A stretch of DNA of 64,000 nt from Straminergon stramineum. Lineage: Eukaryota; Streptophyta; Bryopsida; Hypnales; Calliergonaceae. Position 1 is the stretch's first letter; the number at the start of each line of letters is the position of its first letter. The notes under the pieces are model-generated. The model searched no databases. It saw only the letters and a list, made by a program, of their open reading frames with translations, and had not been told where the DNA came from. The stretch lies in contig OY987267.1 of the NCBI GenBank assembly GCA_963920665.1, positions 3,596,001 to 3,660,000 of the forward strand. The letters are read 5' to 3'. Below are positions 1 to 11,773 of this stretch, one piece after another. The translations under genes and the position numbers were made by a program.

Positions 1-590
1 TTCATTCCAAAATTTTAGCCCTTCAAATTTTGTAGAAATTTTGTTAACAAGTGCTATTATACTTGCAGATGTATGGCCTATACTACTACGGTATTACCAA
101 GAGGTAGTCCTTGGAGAAGTTTCGTGAAATGGCGAGGCATGGTGATAGAACAGATGTGAATGATTTCGTACACGACAATTCGCCTTACTTGGCAAATTAT
201 GTTTGTCTATGTCTTCTTGGGACTCCCGAATTGAATTTTGAGTTCACGGCATTAGAAGAAGGCAATGAAGCTACGACAGTGCAGAAGAGAGATGTTGTGG
301 GTGGCTGGTGTCGGGTAGACATGCCTTGTCTTGGGAAAATGCGGGGCTTCTAGTTGCAACTAGATGTGGCCCAAATAATGGAAGATCTCGTGGTCATATA
401 AAGTCACAAACATAATATTAAACCCCTAGATGATTCCATATGAACCAAAATACTATCACATTTCCATACACCCCTCAAAAAAATGTCATGGAGTCTCAAT
501 ATACATCATGTGTGGTAAAAAATAGTAGAAAAAAGTCATATCTTTCATAAACTCTCTTTGAAGAAGTGTCTGATAGATGAATGAGTGTCA
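1..590. other. AT-rich intergenic sequence with a short coding-like relic
   Basis: An open frame at 111-353 (+) encodes 80 residues starting MEKFREMARHGDR and ending GKMRGF. It resembles no family I know. It has no visible introns or promoter and lies beside transposon debris, so it is probably a fragment of a decayed element that begins outside the window. The rest of the stretch is AT-rich, with nothing recognisable. Confidence 0.25.
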
Positions 591-1260
591 CGTCCGCTCT
601 ACAACTCCAAACTAATAGTGTGATATATTCCTGGAAAGCTAGAAAAAAGTTCTACAACCACTTCAAAATTCACTAAAAACTAAGATACTGTCCGACTTTT
701 ATGGTCAGTCAAAGTTCACCCTTCCCAACTCAAAAGCAACTCACCTATACTTCACTCTCAAGCTCATAACTTTCACATACTAGCTTCAAATCAAGAAAAT
801 AAACCTATTTTGGAAAGATAACATGGATATCTACAAACTCCCTAAGTTTCAGTCAAATATAAAGTACTGTCCACATTTCATAGCCTTTCAAAGTTCTCTC
901 TCTTGAAAATCCGAAAGTATCTTTTCACCCTTTCACTCTCAAGCCTACAACTTTCACATACTAAGTCCAAATCAAGAAAATAAACCCATTTTGGAGAGAT
1001 AAAAGAAGTATCTACAACCTTCCAAAGTTTCTCACAAATTTAAAGTATTTTCCACCTTTTATAGATTACCAAAGCTCACTCTTTTGAAAGTTTGAGGTAG
1101 CTCCACAACACTTCATTCTCAAACTCATAACTTACACATAATAACTCCAAACTTAGTGAGTGATAGCTTTTTGGAAACAAAAAAATAAGATACACAAGCT
1201 CTCAAAATTTCATTACCAAACTCTCCATGTACAATGTACAATTCCCTCTCAAAGTCATGG
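590..1260. repeat. Degenerate tandem repeat, about 180-bp unit, about 4 copies
   Basis: The same phrase recurs at a regular step: CACTCTCAAGCTCATAACTT at 753, CACTCTCAAGCCTACAACTT at 934 and CATTCTCAAACTCATAACTT at 1114, giving steps of 181 and 180 bases. A fourth, more diverged copy begins near 600 (ACAACTCCAAACTAATAGTG). Each unit also carries a CCAAATCAAGAAAATAAACC-like block and an AAAGTACTGTCCAC-like block. The unit length is in the range of plant satellite repeats, but four copies inside transposon debris may equally be an internal repeat of an element. Confidence 0.6.
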
Positions 1261-1690
1261 GTCCCCTAAGTAAACAAGGAGGAAAAAAAAGATGACCCTC
1301 TACCTCATCTGCCACCTCCACCTCCATGCCATCCACCTAAGCTAGTGGATTTTGGCCACTAAGATGCCATGTGGGCCATAATACACCTATGGGCCACCTC
1401 CTATCCTCAATAAGTCTATCCACATCATCTACGTGGACTTCTAATCTATTAAAAAAATAAAGAAAAGGTAAAACAAGCTTTACCTTTTGTTTTTACAACT
1501 TCAAATAAACAAACTAAAATATTAAAATATTTTCTAATATAGAAATCAAAGAACTAAATGTTTGTCAACTAGAGGTAAAAAAAAAAGGTCAAGTGGAGTA
1601 TGACCCTATTTGTTTCTTGAGACTGTAGAAAAAAAACACTTTCAAATTAACAAACAATTATGTATTTTCACATAATGAACGCATGTACAA
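1261..1690. other. AT-rich sequence without recognisable genes
   Basis: Simple A/T-rich sequence between the 180-bp tandem repeat and the decayed coding stretch that follows. I see no open frame, terminal repeat or RNA gene. Confidence 0.4.
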
Positions 1691-4600
1691 TGTGACATCG
1701 GGAAGATTCTGATCTTGGCATCTATGAATTTGAAACAAACACCAACATCGTCCGCACTGGGGATTTGGAGGTATTTGCAAATGACTTCTAAGTTATGAAT
1801 CGGGCATTGCCATCAACTTCATCAGGAATTCAACACTTTGATGCGAATGTGGGCCAGATGTAGAAAGGAAAGCAGACCCTGAAGGAGCCCATCCATATCG
1901 ATGTATCTCTTAGTGACATGTTGAATGGCTACTTGGATGAATTTGACTTTGGCAAGCCTAAATCAGAGTTAGGAGGCCCCTCTAGAGGAAACGATTCGGT
2001 GGATCCTCAAATTGGACCTTTGTTAAACTCTGAAGTTCCTTCAGTCACTAGCCAAGTACCACTCTGTCTTGTGAAGACGGAGCTGATGGACTTCTAGGTG
2101 GAAAGAGCGATGAAGAAGGCTAAGGAAAAAGAAAAGGGTAGGATCAAAAAGGAAAGGGTGAAGAGAATAGAGGAAGAAAATCGTTTACTAAAGTAAGCAT
2201 TGGACTTTCATCTGATTTCTCTGACTTCACATCAAGAAGTGAGTGATGTCTCGGGGCTGCAAGCCTGTTCTGGTATCCTAGGACAACGTTCTGCTACTGT
2301 AAATGTTGAGAGCTATCTTCGAGACGAAGAAAACATTATCCCTCTTTGTGCTTCCTTGGAGAGTATTGCTATTCTTTGTCCTGACGACAATACTTTGTTG
2401 TCCATTGTTGATGTTGGAAATCCGTTGAAGACGTCCGAAGAGATTCTATGCACTTTGAATGCCCTAGAGAGCATGCATCCTAGTCAAGGCGATCCTTGAG
2501 GCGAGGATAATTTTGAGTAGTCCTTGGCTTTCGAAGAATAATGTAAGGCTGTCCTCGAGACACAAGAGGGAACGATTTAGGATGATGTAGATCCTCTTCC
2601 AAGTGCCACACTAGTTGAAGATTTTCTAGTCGAGTCCTGAAATCCCAATGATGAGGATGAAGAAGTCATTGACTATGGGGGTGTCTTAGAAGATGACTCT
2701 GCAAGCATAATGTTCAATCAAGTATTGTCTCCACGATATTCCGATCCATATGATTATTCCTGAGTCATCCCTTTTCCATTTGATAGATGTTTGTTCCTCA
2801 TTCGACCATGCTGCCCTTGCTTAGTGAAAGACTCTTATGTCGATTCATTCTAATTGAGAGGAGGGAGTGGATAGTCTCTAATTGTGTGGCATCGATGATT
2901 CGCCCATGCTTGACTGCATCTTGTACAATAGTGTAGATATCAAATTGGAGTGTAGTTGGTACTTGTACATAATGATTTATTGATCAATGAATAGTTTACT
3001 TGATGTATGGTATGTTATTTTGGAATAAATATACGTGACACATGTTCAATGGAATCGTATCTAATGAATTGATCTTGTCCATGTTTGTAACTAGCCCGGA
3101 AAACTTAGAAGTGTGCATTGTCCATTGGCAATCAAACAATCACTTAGTGGAGGGGTTTTCAAACGATTAGTGGGATTCAATGCTTTGTGCTGTTTAATGG
3201 TTCTCCTCATTTTGCATTTCAACAAGTAACTATATCTTTCTTGTATTTGCTTTGATCAAGTAGTATAGGGGGGCCACAAAGAATGTATGCCGCGGCAAGT
3301 GTCCTCGTTAGTTATGCAAATGTGATAGAAGTGGTTAAACGTTGTGTTTGACTTGAACGGAGTACTTTGTTAGTGCTTGGCTAGGTTGTCTGCTAGGGAA
3401 GTGAGGGCATATGAAGTCCACGACAATGTATTTTTTGATCAAGTCCCAACTCTAATTGGGACGAAGGCTATCTATGTTCGTCTTAACATGCGGAAATTTT
3501 TAGACGCGATCTACAAGATCGCTAGTCGCGTCGTAGATTAGAGCTCCATGCTTAAGACAACAATGGAGCTAGTCGCAAGATTTCTGTTCTAGAATTGTAG
3601 ACTGCCCTTCGACATCCTAGAATAGGACATGTCCAAGAAAGTGGAAAGGTCTTTGGGAAATTTCCTAGTGTAGGATGGAAACCCACTTAAGCCTCTGCTT
3701 CTCAAAGTGTTTGCAGACCACTTCTTCCTAGATTCGGATGATAGAATGTCTTTTAGCAAAGACAACACTCTTCTCATTGACGACTCCCTACACAAAAGTG
3801 TCCTCAATGAGAATGGGAATGCAATATTCTTAGTGAGTTGGAATCATTTCAAGCAGGAGGACAAAATCCTCATGGAAACCCTTGCCCCTTGGCTGAAGCA
3901 ACTTCACAAGGATTGTAAGCCGGGAAACTTGTGAGAGTATGTAGATAGGAACCCGATCAGGGAATCCCCTGTGTTGGAATCTTCATATAGAGCGGATGAA
4001 CTCTTGGATGGCATGAGAGAGAGTGCTAGGAACTTTAGATCACATTTTGTGCTATTAGGGTTGAATTTAGTGATAGAGCTTGAAAAATGTACAAAGAAAT
4101 AGACTTCATTGTATTGTGGTCAATCTTGGGACTCATTATGCATTGTGTGAATGCGGAATCTTATGTACATTTCATTCATTTGTATTATAAAAATTTTGAA
4201 TTTTCATATGAACTTCTGCCTTCTACTTCTTCTGATGAAATGTCTTTACACACTTGCATCATCCCTTCTTGAGTTGTCTAGTTATCCTTGGGTCGAGGAT
4301 AATGTGATGGGGTACTTTGTATTTTTTGGATGCTTTAGGTTCAAGGATCAGTTATGCACTTGCTTCAACGGAAGCAATCATTGATAAGGAGCCTATTGTT
4401 TGCATTAGAGGCTTCCTTGTTGAGGAGGTTGGACTCAGTTGTAGGTAGCTACTTGTCGTCTCCTAATTCCAAGCCATATTTGCTATGCTCTGCCACAAAC
4501 ATAGCTTTGGTAGCCATCGACTTCTCTAAGGGAAATGTGGAAGAAGGTGTTGTGGACAACCCACCTAGTCAGGGTCCCATTAGGACCCCAATTTGCTCGC

Positions 4601-5121
4601 CATCCCCTTTGAGGAGGACATCCTCTACACCAAGTCGACCTCGTTCACAGTCACCTACTGAACATACTCAGATCACCTCATACAAGAAACTCTATACGAA
4701 TGTTGAAGGTGTTGCTAAGGATCTTCGTGTCGATGATGAAGTCTCAACGCTAACTATAGGTGGGCTACATTTTGTTCACAGTAGCAATACCAAAGCAAAT
4801 TCCGGAGGTGGGGTCCATAAAAAGAAGATTTCAATGGGTGGATGTACTGCTAGTCATAGCCCCTGCCTTAGAGACATAATTGGTTCGCTCCCTTCCAAAT
4901 CCATGAGAGGTGTATCTTCACCGTCCTTTTTACCTATTCATTATTACATAGTTCGTGGTAACTATCGGCGATCCAACGACTCGTGGTCAATAGCAACAGT
5001 AGATCCATACATATGCACTATCAGTAGATCACTATCTACCTTCTTCGAAGTTGTAAATCTCTTTTCCATGATGGTATTTCACGAAGTGATCGCAAGCGAC
5101 GGAGAGAGGTTGATGAACTAA
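1690..5121 (+). pseudogene. Decayed plus-strand coding stretch of unknown family, probably transposon-borne
   Basis: Several open segments follow one another on the plus strand: about 1,800-2,500 with two internal stops and a charged KKAKEKEKGRIKKERVKRIE block near 2,110-2,180; about 3,430-4,090 with several TAG stops, including an open piece at 3,707-3,934; and 4,354-5,121, which is rich in Ser/Pro/Arg (SPSPLRRTSSTPSRPRSQSP near 4,590-4,650). They lie in different frames, so frameshifts or lost introns separate them. Most internal stops are TAG, as expected if CAG codons decayed by C-to-T change. I do not recognise the family. A gag-like or accessory protein of a mobile element, or a captured host gene fragment, are both possible. 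Confidence 0.4.
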
Positions 5122-6843
5122 TGAAGATGGGGATGTTTAGTCTTGTCCTTTGTGCAAGTGAACATCCGAGGCCTTCTCAACGTGAGGATATCTTCAAGGG
5201 GTTAGGTAAGGTATAAGCTTTGGAGACAATATAGACCTCTTCTTCGAGCAAGACCAATGGTTAGAAGACTGATTCTCATTTTCTCAACAAACACTCTTGT
5301 GAAACATTAGTTATTATAAATAGAATAGTCATTTACATACAAAAGGATCCATTTTTAGCAATGTAGAGTGCTTTTGGCGCACATAATTGGCCTCTTCATG
5401 TTAATAGAAATACATCCAATCACTAGAGTAATTGAGATTTCATTTCCTATGAAGTGAAATATATATACAAGTGACATAAATTGTTACATTTGTACATGGG
5501 TTCCGAAGGAAGTTCACATCCTTTGATTTAAATTGACCCTTTTTCATAATGTCACATAGTTTTGGGACTCTCATTTGAAATTCATTTTCTCATTTTCTCA
5601 TCTCTCTACTATATTAATCTTTGATTGCTCAAAGTATTCTCAAAATGTAACTCAATATAATCTTTGTGCCTATTTTTAATATATATTCTCCTCATATTTT
5701 AGTCATAGGCTATCCTATATTTATCTTTGCCTTCAACAACTTATCTTTGAATCGAAGGGCCCTAAGGTCTAATTATCACCATTTTTTTTTCATTTTAATG
5801 AATATGGCCTTTATTCTATTAGTGCATGTGACACTAGTTCACCAAAGTCACACTATTTTAAACTAGTGTAGCTAGAATATTTTTGAAATACTATACTCAT
5901 TTAGAAAAATATAGAATTTTTTATGACACTTATCATGTAAATGATGACTAATTTTGCATGCTCATGAAGGTATACAACTTGTTTCTAATGAAGGCCCCAT
6001 TTGTACAAGATAACTAAGGTGACCTATTTTTCATGAATGAGGGGAATATGGTGTTGACTAGGGCTTTCATTATTTTGTGATGAATAATACATTGACAACT
6101 AATGAAGTTGCTAAGACTAGTTTTAGTTCTAAACTTCTTGAAAATAGGTTCACCTATACATCAAGATCATATTGGACTAAGATCTAAACTTCTTTAATTT
6201 CTATTGATTTCAAACTTGATGGAAAATTAGCAAAAAAAGAATGCAATCTTCATTATTTCTATTTCTTGACTAGAGAAAATTATCCCTCCACTAGAGATCT
6301 CATAACATTTTTGTATAATTCACAAAGAAAGCTTTATCTGTGTGAAAAGGGAGCTATTTCCTCAACAATAATTTTTTTTTTGGTAAAATGGGTAGATAAA
6401 AATGGGCAAAAAAGTAGATTTTTGACTACCTTTTTTTCCACTACTATATGTATTGCAATCCTACACATTACTGTAGGAATTAGTTGTGTCTACTTTTGGT
6501 GTTTTTTAGTTATTGGAATTACTAAGTGGTATATGCTAATGTCAAAGATTGATGATTTTATTTGACAAATGTTGTAGAGAAGTGTTCATTGATTCATTTT
6601 GTGAAATGAACAATTTTGTCTTAATATTTTGTGGAATGTCTCTAACAAGGGAGTTGAACCCTTCTTGCTATATGCAAGACTATCCAAATTGTAGTCTTAG
6701 TGATCTATTGAATACAACAAATAAGCCACATTAGTAGTAAGGGTTAGAAACATAAAATGAAGTCACACAAACAAATTGTAGAAAACACCACTATCGTAGA
6801 CTTGTAGCATCAACAAAACTCCACCAACACAATGGTGCAACTA
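5122..6843. other. AT-rich intergenic sequence
   Basis: About 1.7 kb of AT-rich sequence with short random open frames only. No terminal repeats, conserved protein segments or RNA genes were seen. Confidence 0.4.
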
Positions 6844-8110
6844 TGAGCCCCTAATTCATCACCAGGGGATTACTCTTTTTTTTTTTTTTTTTTTTTTTTC
6901 GTATTTTGTTATTTTAAATGCAATTTTATATACAAGAAAACCCTCAAAAAGTGTAGAACTAAAATAGGTGTGTCACATACCAATATAGTATTTGGTCTAA
7001 TTTTAGAAAATTATAGCTAGAATGGCCCAACCACAAGTTGTAAATAGGTTAGAACCCAACTAATTGTGGTAAATTGGTCAAATGCAAGTGATGGGCTTAT
7101 TAGGCTCAAAACCCCACATGGAGGGAATATGTCTAGACTAGAATTGGTTGAGGGAACCCTGGTAAGGTATAGGAGTGAGTTCCCAGAGATAGGTTCTATT
7201 TTTTCCATTTCACCGATGAAATAGCGAACCCCCAATTGTCAGTTTACACATGTTGAAAATACCAAGACAGGACTATGGAGGAATCTCAAGTCCAAGGAGG
7301 GTGATTTTGGGTTAAAACCATGCCCCAAATCAACGGTGAAGTTAGTTCGCCAAGATTCCCTCCAATGTGGAAGATTTTCTAGCCACTAGTAATTAAACGA
7401 GGAGGTGGATTTTGTCCCCCTAGGCCGATGTGTAGAGTAAAAATATGAGCCTACACATGTGTTGTGGGGTCCCATGAGAGGTTCCACAAAAAGTTTCCGA
7501 ATTTTCTGATAATTAGAAGAGGCTTTTCCAAACGGTCAACTATCCAAACCTGCGATGGGAAATTCCTGGATATTCCCCAGGTGGCGGAAAATTCTCATTA
7601 AAAATTAATATAGCTTCTTTTATGTTAATAAGATACCTTGACAAATTTCAAGACATTTCGATAGTCAAAAGTACCCAAACTTGCAAGATTCCTCAACAAT
7701 TAAGAGAATTTAAAGTCCACGACGGAGTTGACCATCGGAGTAGGAGCATACAAAAGCAGAATGGGGCCCAAGATAGGTCTTTTTTCACTCCCTCACAACT
7801 ACTTGGTAGCTGAGGCTAGTTACTTTTGCTAGAAAAGTCAACCTCCAAAAGTTGGGATTTTTCATAGTTTTGGCGTTAAAGTGGCGTTAGGTTTCATTGC
7901 GATTTTGAAGATAGTAAAGGAGGAGAGGGTTTTCTCTAGACCAAAAATGGTCTTCTGAAGCCAATGTCGCAATCCGTTTGCAATTCGGAGTTAATATCCA
8001 AAAGTTAGCTTAGCGGGCCAACATAGGATGAAAACCTTGAGTTTGGATGAAAATCTAGGAAGACAAGGTTAACTTAGATGAATGAGAGGAGGTGGGTGCC
8101 TGGGATAGAG

Positions 8111-8118
8111 TATAAAAG
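8111..8118 (+). promoter_or_regulatory. TATA box of the long LTR copy 1
   Basis: TATAAAAG followed by GGCACCCCTTCTC. In the antisense copy at about 46.7 kb the matching site reads AGTAAAAAAGG (reverse complement), so the box is degraded there and intact here. Confidence 0.5.
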
Positions 8119-8538
8119 GGCACCCCTTCTCGTCTCTCTCCACCTTCTTTTAATTGGGTTCGTTGGGTCCAATTTAAGTTGGAATTGTGGCATTTTTAGC
8201 CACAAATCTTGGAACGGTGTGTTTTGGGCACTTTTGGCCATTATTGTTGTTTTTCAAGCTTGCGAGGTCTTTGTGGGTCCCTTGCATTTTGTGTGTGTCT
8301 AATATTAACCCTTCGAAGCTTGAGCTTAGAGGCTTATTTACCTTACTGTATTACTAAAGCTTGTGTGCGTTTACTTAGATGGGCCCTTTGATCTCCCTCT
8401 TGTCTTCTTGTTGTACTAACCCCAGAGCAACCCCCCATATGACTAGCGATGTTGCTTTGGGGGCCTTTAGTCGAAGTCTTTCATGTTACTAACCCCGTGT
8501 AGCTAGTCCCTTGAGTGTTGAGGTCTCTTTTGGTCTCC

Positions 8539-8541
8539 CTA
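8539..8541. repeat. Target site duplication CTA, left of CACTA element
   Basis: CTA directly precedes the terminal CACTACAAGAAAT. The same three bases directly follow the opposite terminus at 11,774-11,776. A 3-bp duplication is the hallmark of CACTA insertions. Confidence 0.85.
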
Positions 8542-8819
8542 CACTACAAGAAATTGGGGGAAAACATGACTGTGAAATGTGATTGTTTGGTAGTCATTCC
8601 AGACTACTATGACTTATAAATGACTCGAGGCCCCTAGAGTCATAGTGGACCAAACATTTAAATGTGACTGGCAATTGTATTATCACCATCCACTTTTGAC
8701 ATGGATGAAACAAGGATGAGAGGGTCTACGTGGCTAATGAAGTCAACATGAATTTTTTTGGGAAAGGTTGGGCAGCTATCCATTTTTAGAGGAATTTTTG
8801 CTAATGTGAACATATCAGA

Positions 8820-9030
8820 GTTACATCATAGTCATGTCAGGGTCACATTAGAGTCATGTCATGGTCACATCAAAGTCATGTCAGACTCATGTCAGAGTCA
8901 TGTCAGACTCATGTCAGAGTCATGTCAGACTCATGTCAAAGTCATGTCAGACTTATGTCAAGGTTACACTAGAATCATGTCAGATTCTTGTCAGAGTCAT
9001 GTCAGTGTCATGTTTAAGTCACTGTGAAGT
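8820..9030. repeat. Subterminal short tandem repeats of the CACTA element (11-bp unit)
   Basis: CATGTCAGAGT and CATGTCAGACT alternate repeatedly, with degenerate copies at both edges, for roughly 15 to 18 units. The long frames at 8,758-9,055 only translate this array and are not genes. In the CACTA family such subterminal arrays are bound by the TNPA-type protein; that role is inferred here. Confidence 0.8.
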
Positions 9031-9719
9031 CATAATAGTCATTTTGAAGTTGTGATATAGTCTTCGTGCCATCCAGATGGATTGACATGTAACAAGTCAT
9101 TCTAAAATCATTCTTAAGTGACGTGGATTTAGGGTTTAGGTCATTCTCCAAAGTTGTTCAAAATTTCATGATGATACACCATTCAATATATGCCACACAA
9201 TACACCACAAAAAATTTGCCATATAATACACAATATATAATCACCATATACAATACACCATACATCATATTTGACATATGCGTTGCATGGCTTCCAAAGC
9301 CACTTAGTGTGTGAGTTTAAAGAGGTGAAATGACAAGCCACTTGTAGAAGAGGGGTAGTAGGAGGTAAGACAAACCATGTGGGATATGTGAAACATAGGA
9401 ATTGTGTTACAAGTAATATTTCAGAACTCATTAAGGCATAGTAGATTAAAAAATTTCAAAAAACTTTGAACTCATAAAAGTTAGTAAATCAATCTCATTT
9501 TCATCCACCCAATTTTTTTTAAGATTTCAAGTCTCAACACAAAAGTTATAGACAAATTTGCATTCATCACAATGTTTAAGGAAGTTGTACTTAGGTCTAG
9601 GTACATAGTAGTGTAGAAAATGTGCAAAAGTCATATCTCAGTTGTTCTTAGAGTAAATTATTACATCACAACTTGAAGGTCACTGAATTGGAGTCACAAG
9701 TTGCATCACAACTTGAAAG

Positions 9720-10820
9720 ACGAGTATATTGGTTTCATCATGGAATATTTCCACAGATTTGAGGCCACCCAAAGATGCGTATAGGATGAGGACGAAAAGT
9801 ATGGAGATGTGGAGGAGGTTCTACAGGGCGCAGGAAGGCCGTACATGATGAGCCCTGAGCTCCGCAACATAGCACACCAACTTGTACTGTTGAATGTTTC
9901 AATTATGTAAGATCTCCATGCGCAAGTGCTTCTCCTTCACATTTCTACTACCTTAACCTTTGTTTAGAGTTCTAGAGTTGCCTTGGATTGCAGAGTTCAA
10001 GGAGGTCGTGTTCATGTTCGCCCGAGTAGTAGTATATGTGCAAGATGCACCAAAGTTGTATGTAAGTAGTTTCCTAGTTAGGCAATTGACTTCAAAGCAA
10101 CTTAGAGATCATTGCAATGAAGTCATCCCTTTGTGACACATCTAGATTTCAATCTCATAGGTGCGTTTTGTGGACATAGGAAGTGGAAGACAGAAGAAGC
10201 AACAAATCCCTACATATTGTCATTGGCAAATTGGATTTAGAGAGTAGTGATGGAATCCAACTCCAACCTGACAAAACTTGAGGACATGGATCGCTTGCTA
10301 TTGAGCAGAAAACCATCATAGAAAGCCACATGCTACGCAAGCATCATGGCCTTCGGGAACCACTTCCAAGTGGAGGATGAGTCAACAACGTAATTGGTGA
10401 GCTACAATAGTGGGGGTCGCCTTCTGTTTTCAATTGCCATTAGAGAACAAAGATGAAGCACTTGTGAACTATGTCGGAGTCCTAAAAGACATACTAGAGC
10501 TAGATTATAGTGCATTGCAGGCGAAGGTCATTCTACTCCAGTGTGAGTGGGTGAAGACCCAAGACAATCATGGGAACCCCACATACACTAAGGATGACTC
10601 CAGGTTCCTCGTGGTGAACTTTTGTCACAAACTACCTCGCATGGTCGAGCCATTCATATTCGCTAGCCAAGCTACACAAGTATTTTTTTCAGATGTGGAA
10701 GGGAGACTTGGTTGGAAAGTTGTACTACACAAAGAAGCAAGAGTGCTGTGGGAGGTAGTAGACACAATAGACATGTTTATCGGTACCACCATGGAGAGCA
10801 CATGTATGACTATTCCTTAG
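9720..10820 (+). pseudogene. CACTA transposase remnant (TNP2-type C-terminal region, DUF4216-like)
   Basis: The first segment, about 9,725-9,905, reads EYFHRFEATQRC, then EEVLQGAGRPYMMSPELRN, resembling the conserved region following the TNP2 transposase core. After a stop-ridden stretch, the frame at 10,410-10,820 (136 codons) matches the DUF4216 domain of plant CACTA proteins: GVLKDILELDYSALQ, then a Cys-Glu-Trp, then VEPFIFASQATQVFF, then WKVVLHKEARVLW. In the family this domain follows the transposase catalytic region, which is absent here. Several stops and the missing N-terminal part make it non-functional. Confidence 0.75.
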
Positions 10821-11773
10821 AGGCTACTAGTGGCATTACAGACGATTGATCTCGTAGGAGCTATCGAATTGTCATCGGAGGAGAATCTACTTGTACTAGA
10901 GGATTATTAGCATAATTGTAGGTAGGTGATCCTTCACTTCAAGTAGACTTCAGCAGTCATTTTGTAGTGCCAACGTAATGGGGGTGGAGCTACTATGTGC
11001 ACACTAAGATTAAGGCAATTTTTAAATGTTGATACTGCAATTTACCGCATTCAATTGTAATGTTGTTGCGTGCCTTACCTCAATGCAAATTTGTTGTAAA
11101 AGTAGCCCCCCTAAACCCAAACCAGACTCCCTTGTCTATGATGTTTTGCCTAGTTACAGTCCAATTAGTGGCCCAAAAAAGTATTGCGTGGGCGGGCAAA
11201 GCCGTGCAGTGCAAAAATTCTTGTAGATGTTGAGGACCTTTCTGAAAGTGTCAACTCAGTAACGTCGTTGTCGCATCCTAGTTCACCCACTTCATTTGTA
11301 TGACTTAATGTTATTGGAATATAACTACGGAGGTTAGCTTCAAGGGAATGCATTCGTGACCTAAGAAATGTGGCTTGACCGTGTCCACGTCAGATAACCA
11401 CTTTCCACGTCGGAAGCTCAACTGAGCATCATGAAGTTGCACTTTTCCACTTAAAGTCATTTTTAAGTCACGTATCTGTGACCATAGGTTTCATGTTCTG
11501 ACTTCTCAGTCGTCTTCCATAACTTCGTCCACCATGTTGGATACCTCGACCTGAGACGCCAAAATATTGATGACGCTATCAACATAAAACCGTAAATGAT
11601 AAACTAACGTCAGCCAGACTTCATCCTGCAGTCGAAGTGACAACTGCAAAATAACTGTGACGTTGGGGTACTTGTGAAATTCGATGCAATTATAGAGGGA
11701 TAGTCACGTTTTAGTCAAACCGGATAGGTAGTCATGGTCTCCCAATCACAAAAAGGGGTTATTTCTTGTAGTG

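Larger units (their letters stand above)
6844..8541 (+). repeat. Long LTR-like repeat, copy 1, left part (U3 and TATA side)
   Basis: Starts with TGAGCCCCTAATTCATCACC and continues with good similarity to the reverse complement of 46.2-47.97 kb. Shared landmarks include the sequence around 7,450-7,500 (TGTTGTGGGGTCCCATGAG), the block at 7,655-7,690 that recurs at 47,130-47,180, and CCCCCCATATGAC at 8,432. A TATA box at 8,111 in a promoter-like setting suggests this is the U3/R part of a plus-oriented LTR. A T-run lies at about 6,876-6,899. The copy is interrupted at 8,541 by a CACTA transposon and resumes at 11,774. Calling it an LTR rests on the TG start, the TATA box and a TTGGC-type sequence at the far end (13,680). 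No gag-pol frame is attached. Confidence 0.6.
8542..11773 (+). mobile_element. CACTA (En/Spm-type) DNA transposon, complete ends, 3,232 bp
   Basis: The left end is CACTACAAGAAAT and the right end is its exact reverse complement, ATTTCTTGTAGTG. Both are flanked by the 3-bp duplication CTA. Inside the left end lies an array of short GTCATGTCAGAGT-like repeats (8,820-9,030), and the right end carries scattered AGTCA/TGACT motifs (11,440-11,740), as expected for the subterminal binding sites of CACTA transposases. The interior holds a broken plus-strand transposase (9,720-10,820). At 3.2 kb it is far shorter than typical autonomous elements, so it is a non-autonomous, internally deleted derivative. 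It is nested in the long LTR repeat, so it is younger than that repeat. Confidence 0.9.

Noticed and set aside
8820..9030. CRISPR-like array
   Set aside because: Repeats are contiguous 11-bp units without unique spacers, in a plant transposon.
8758..9055. Two overlapping frames rich in SCQSHVR-like repeats
   Set aside because: They only translate the 11-bp subterminal repeats of the CACTA element.
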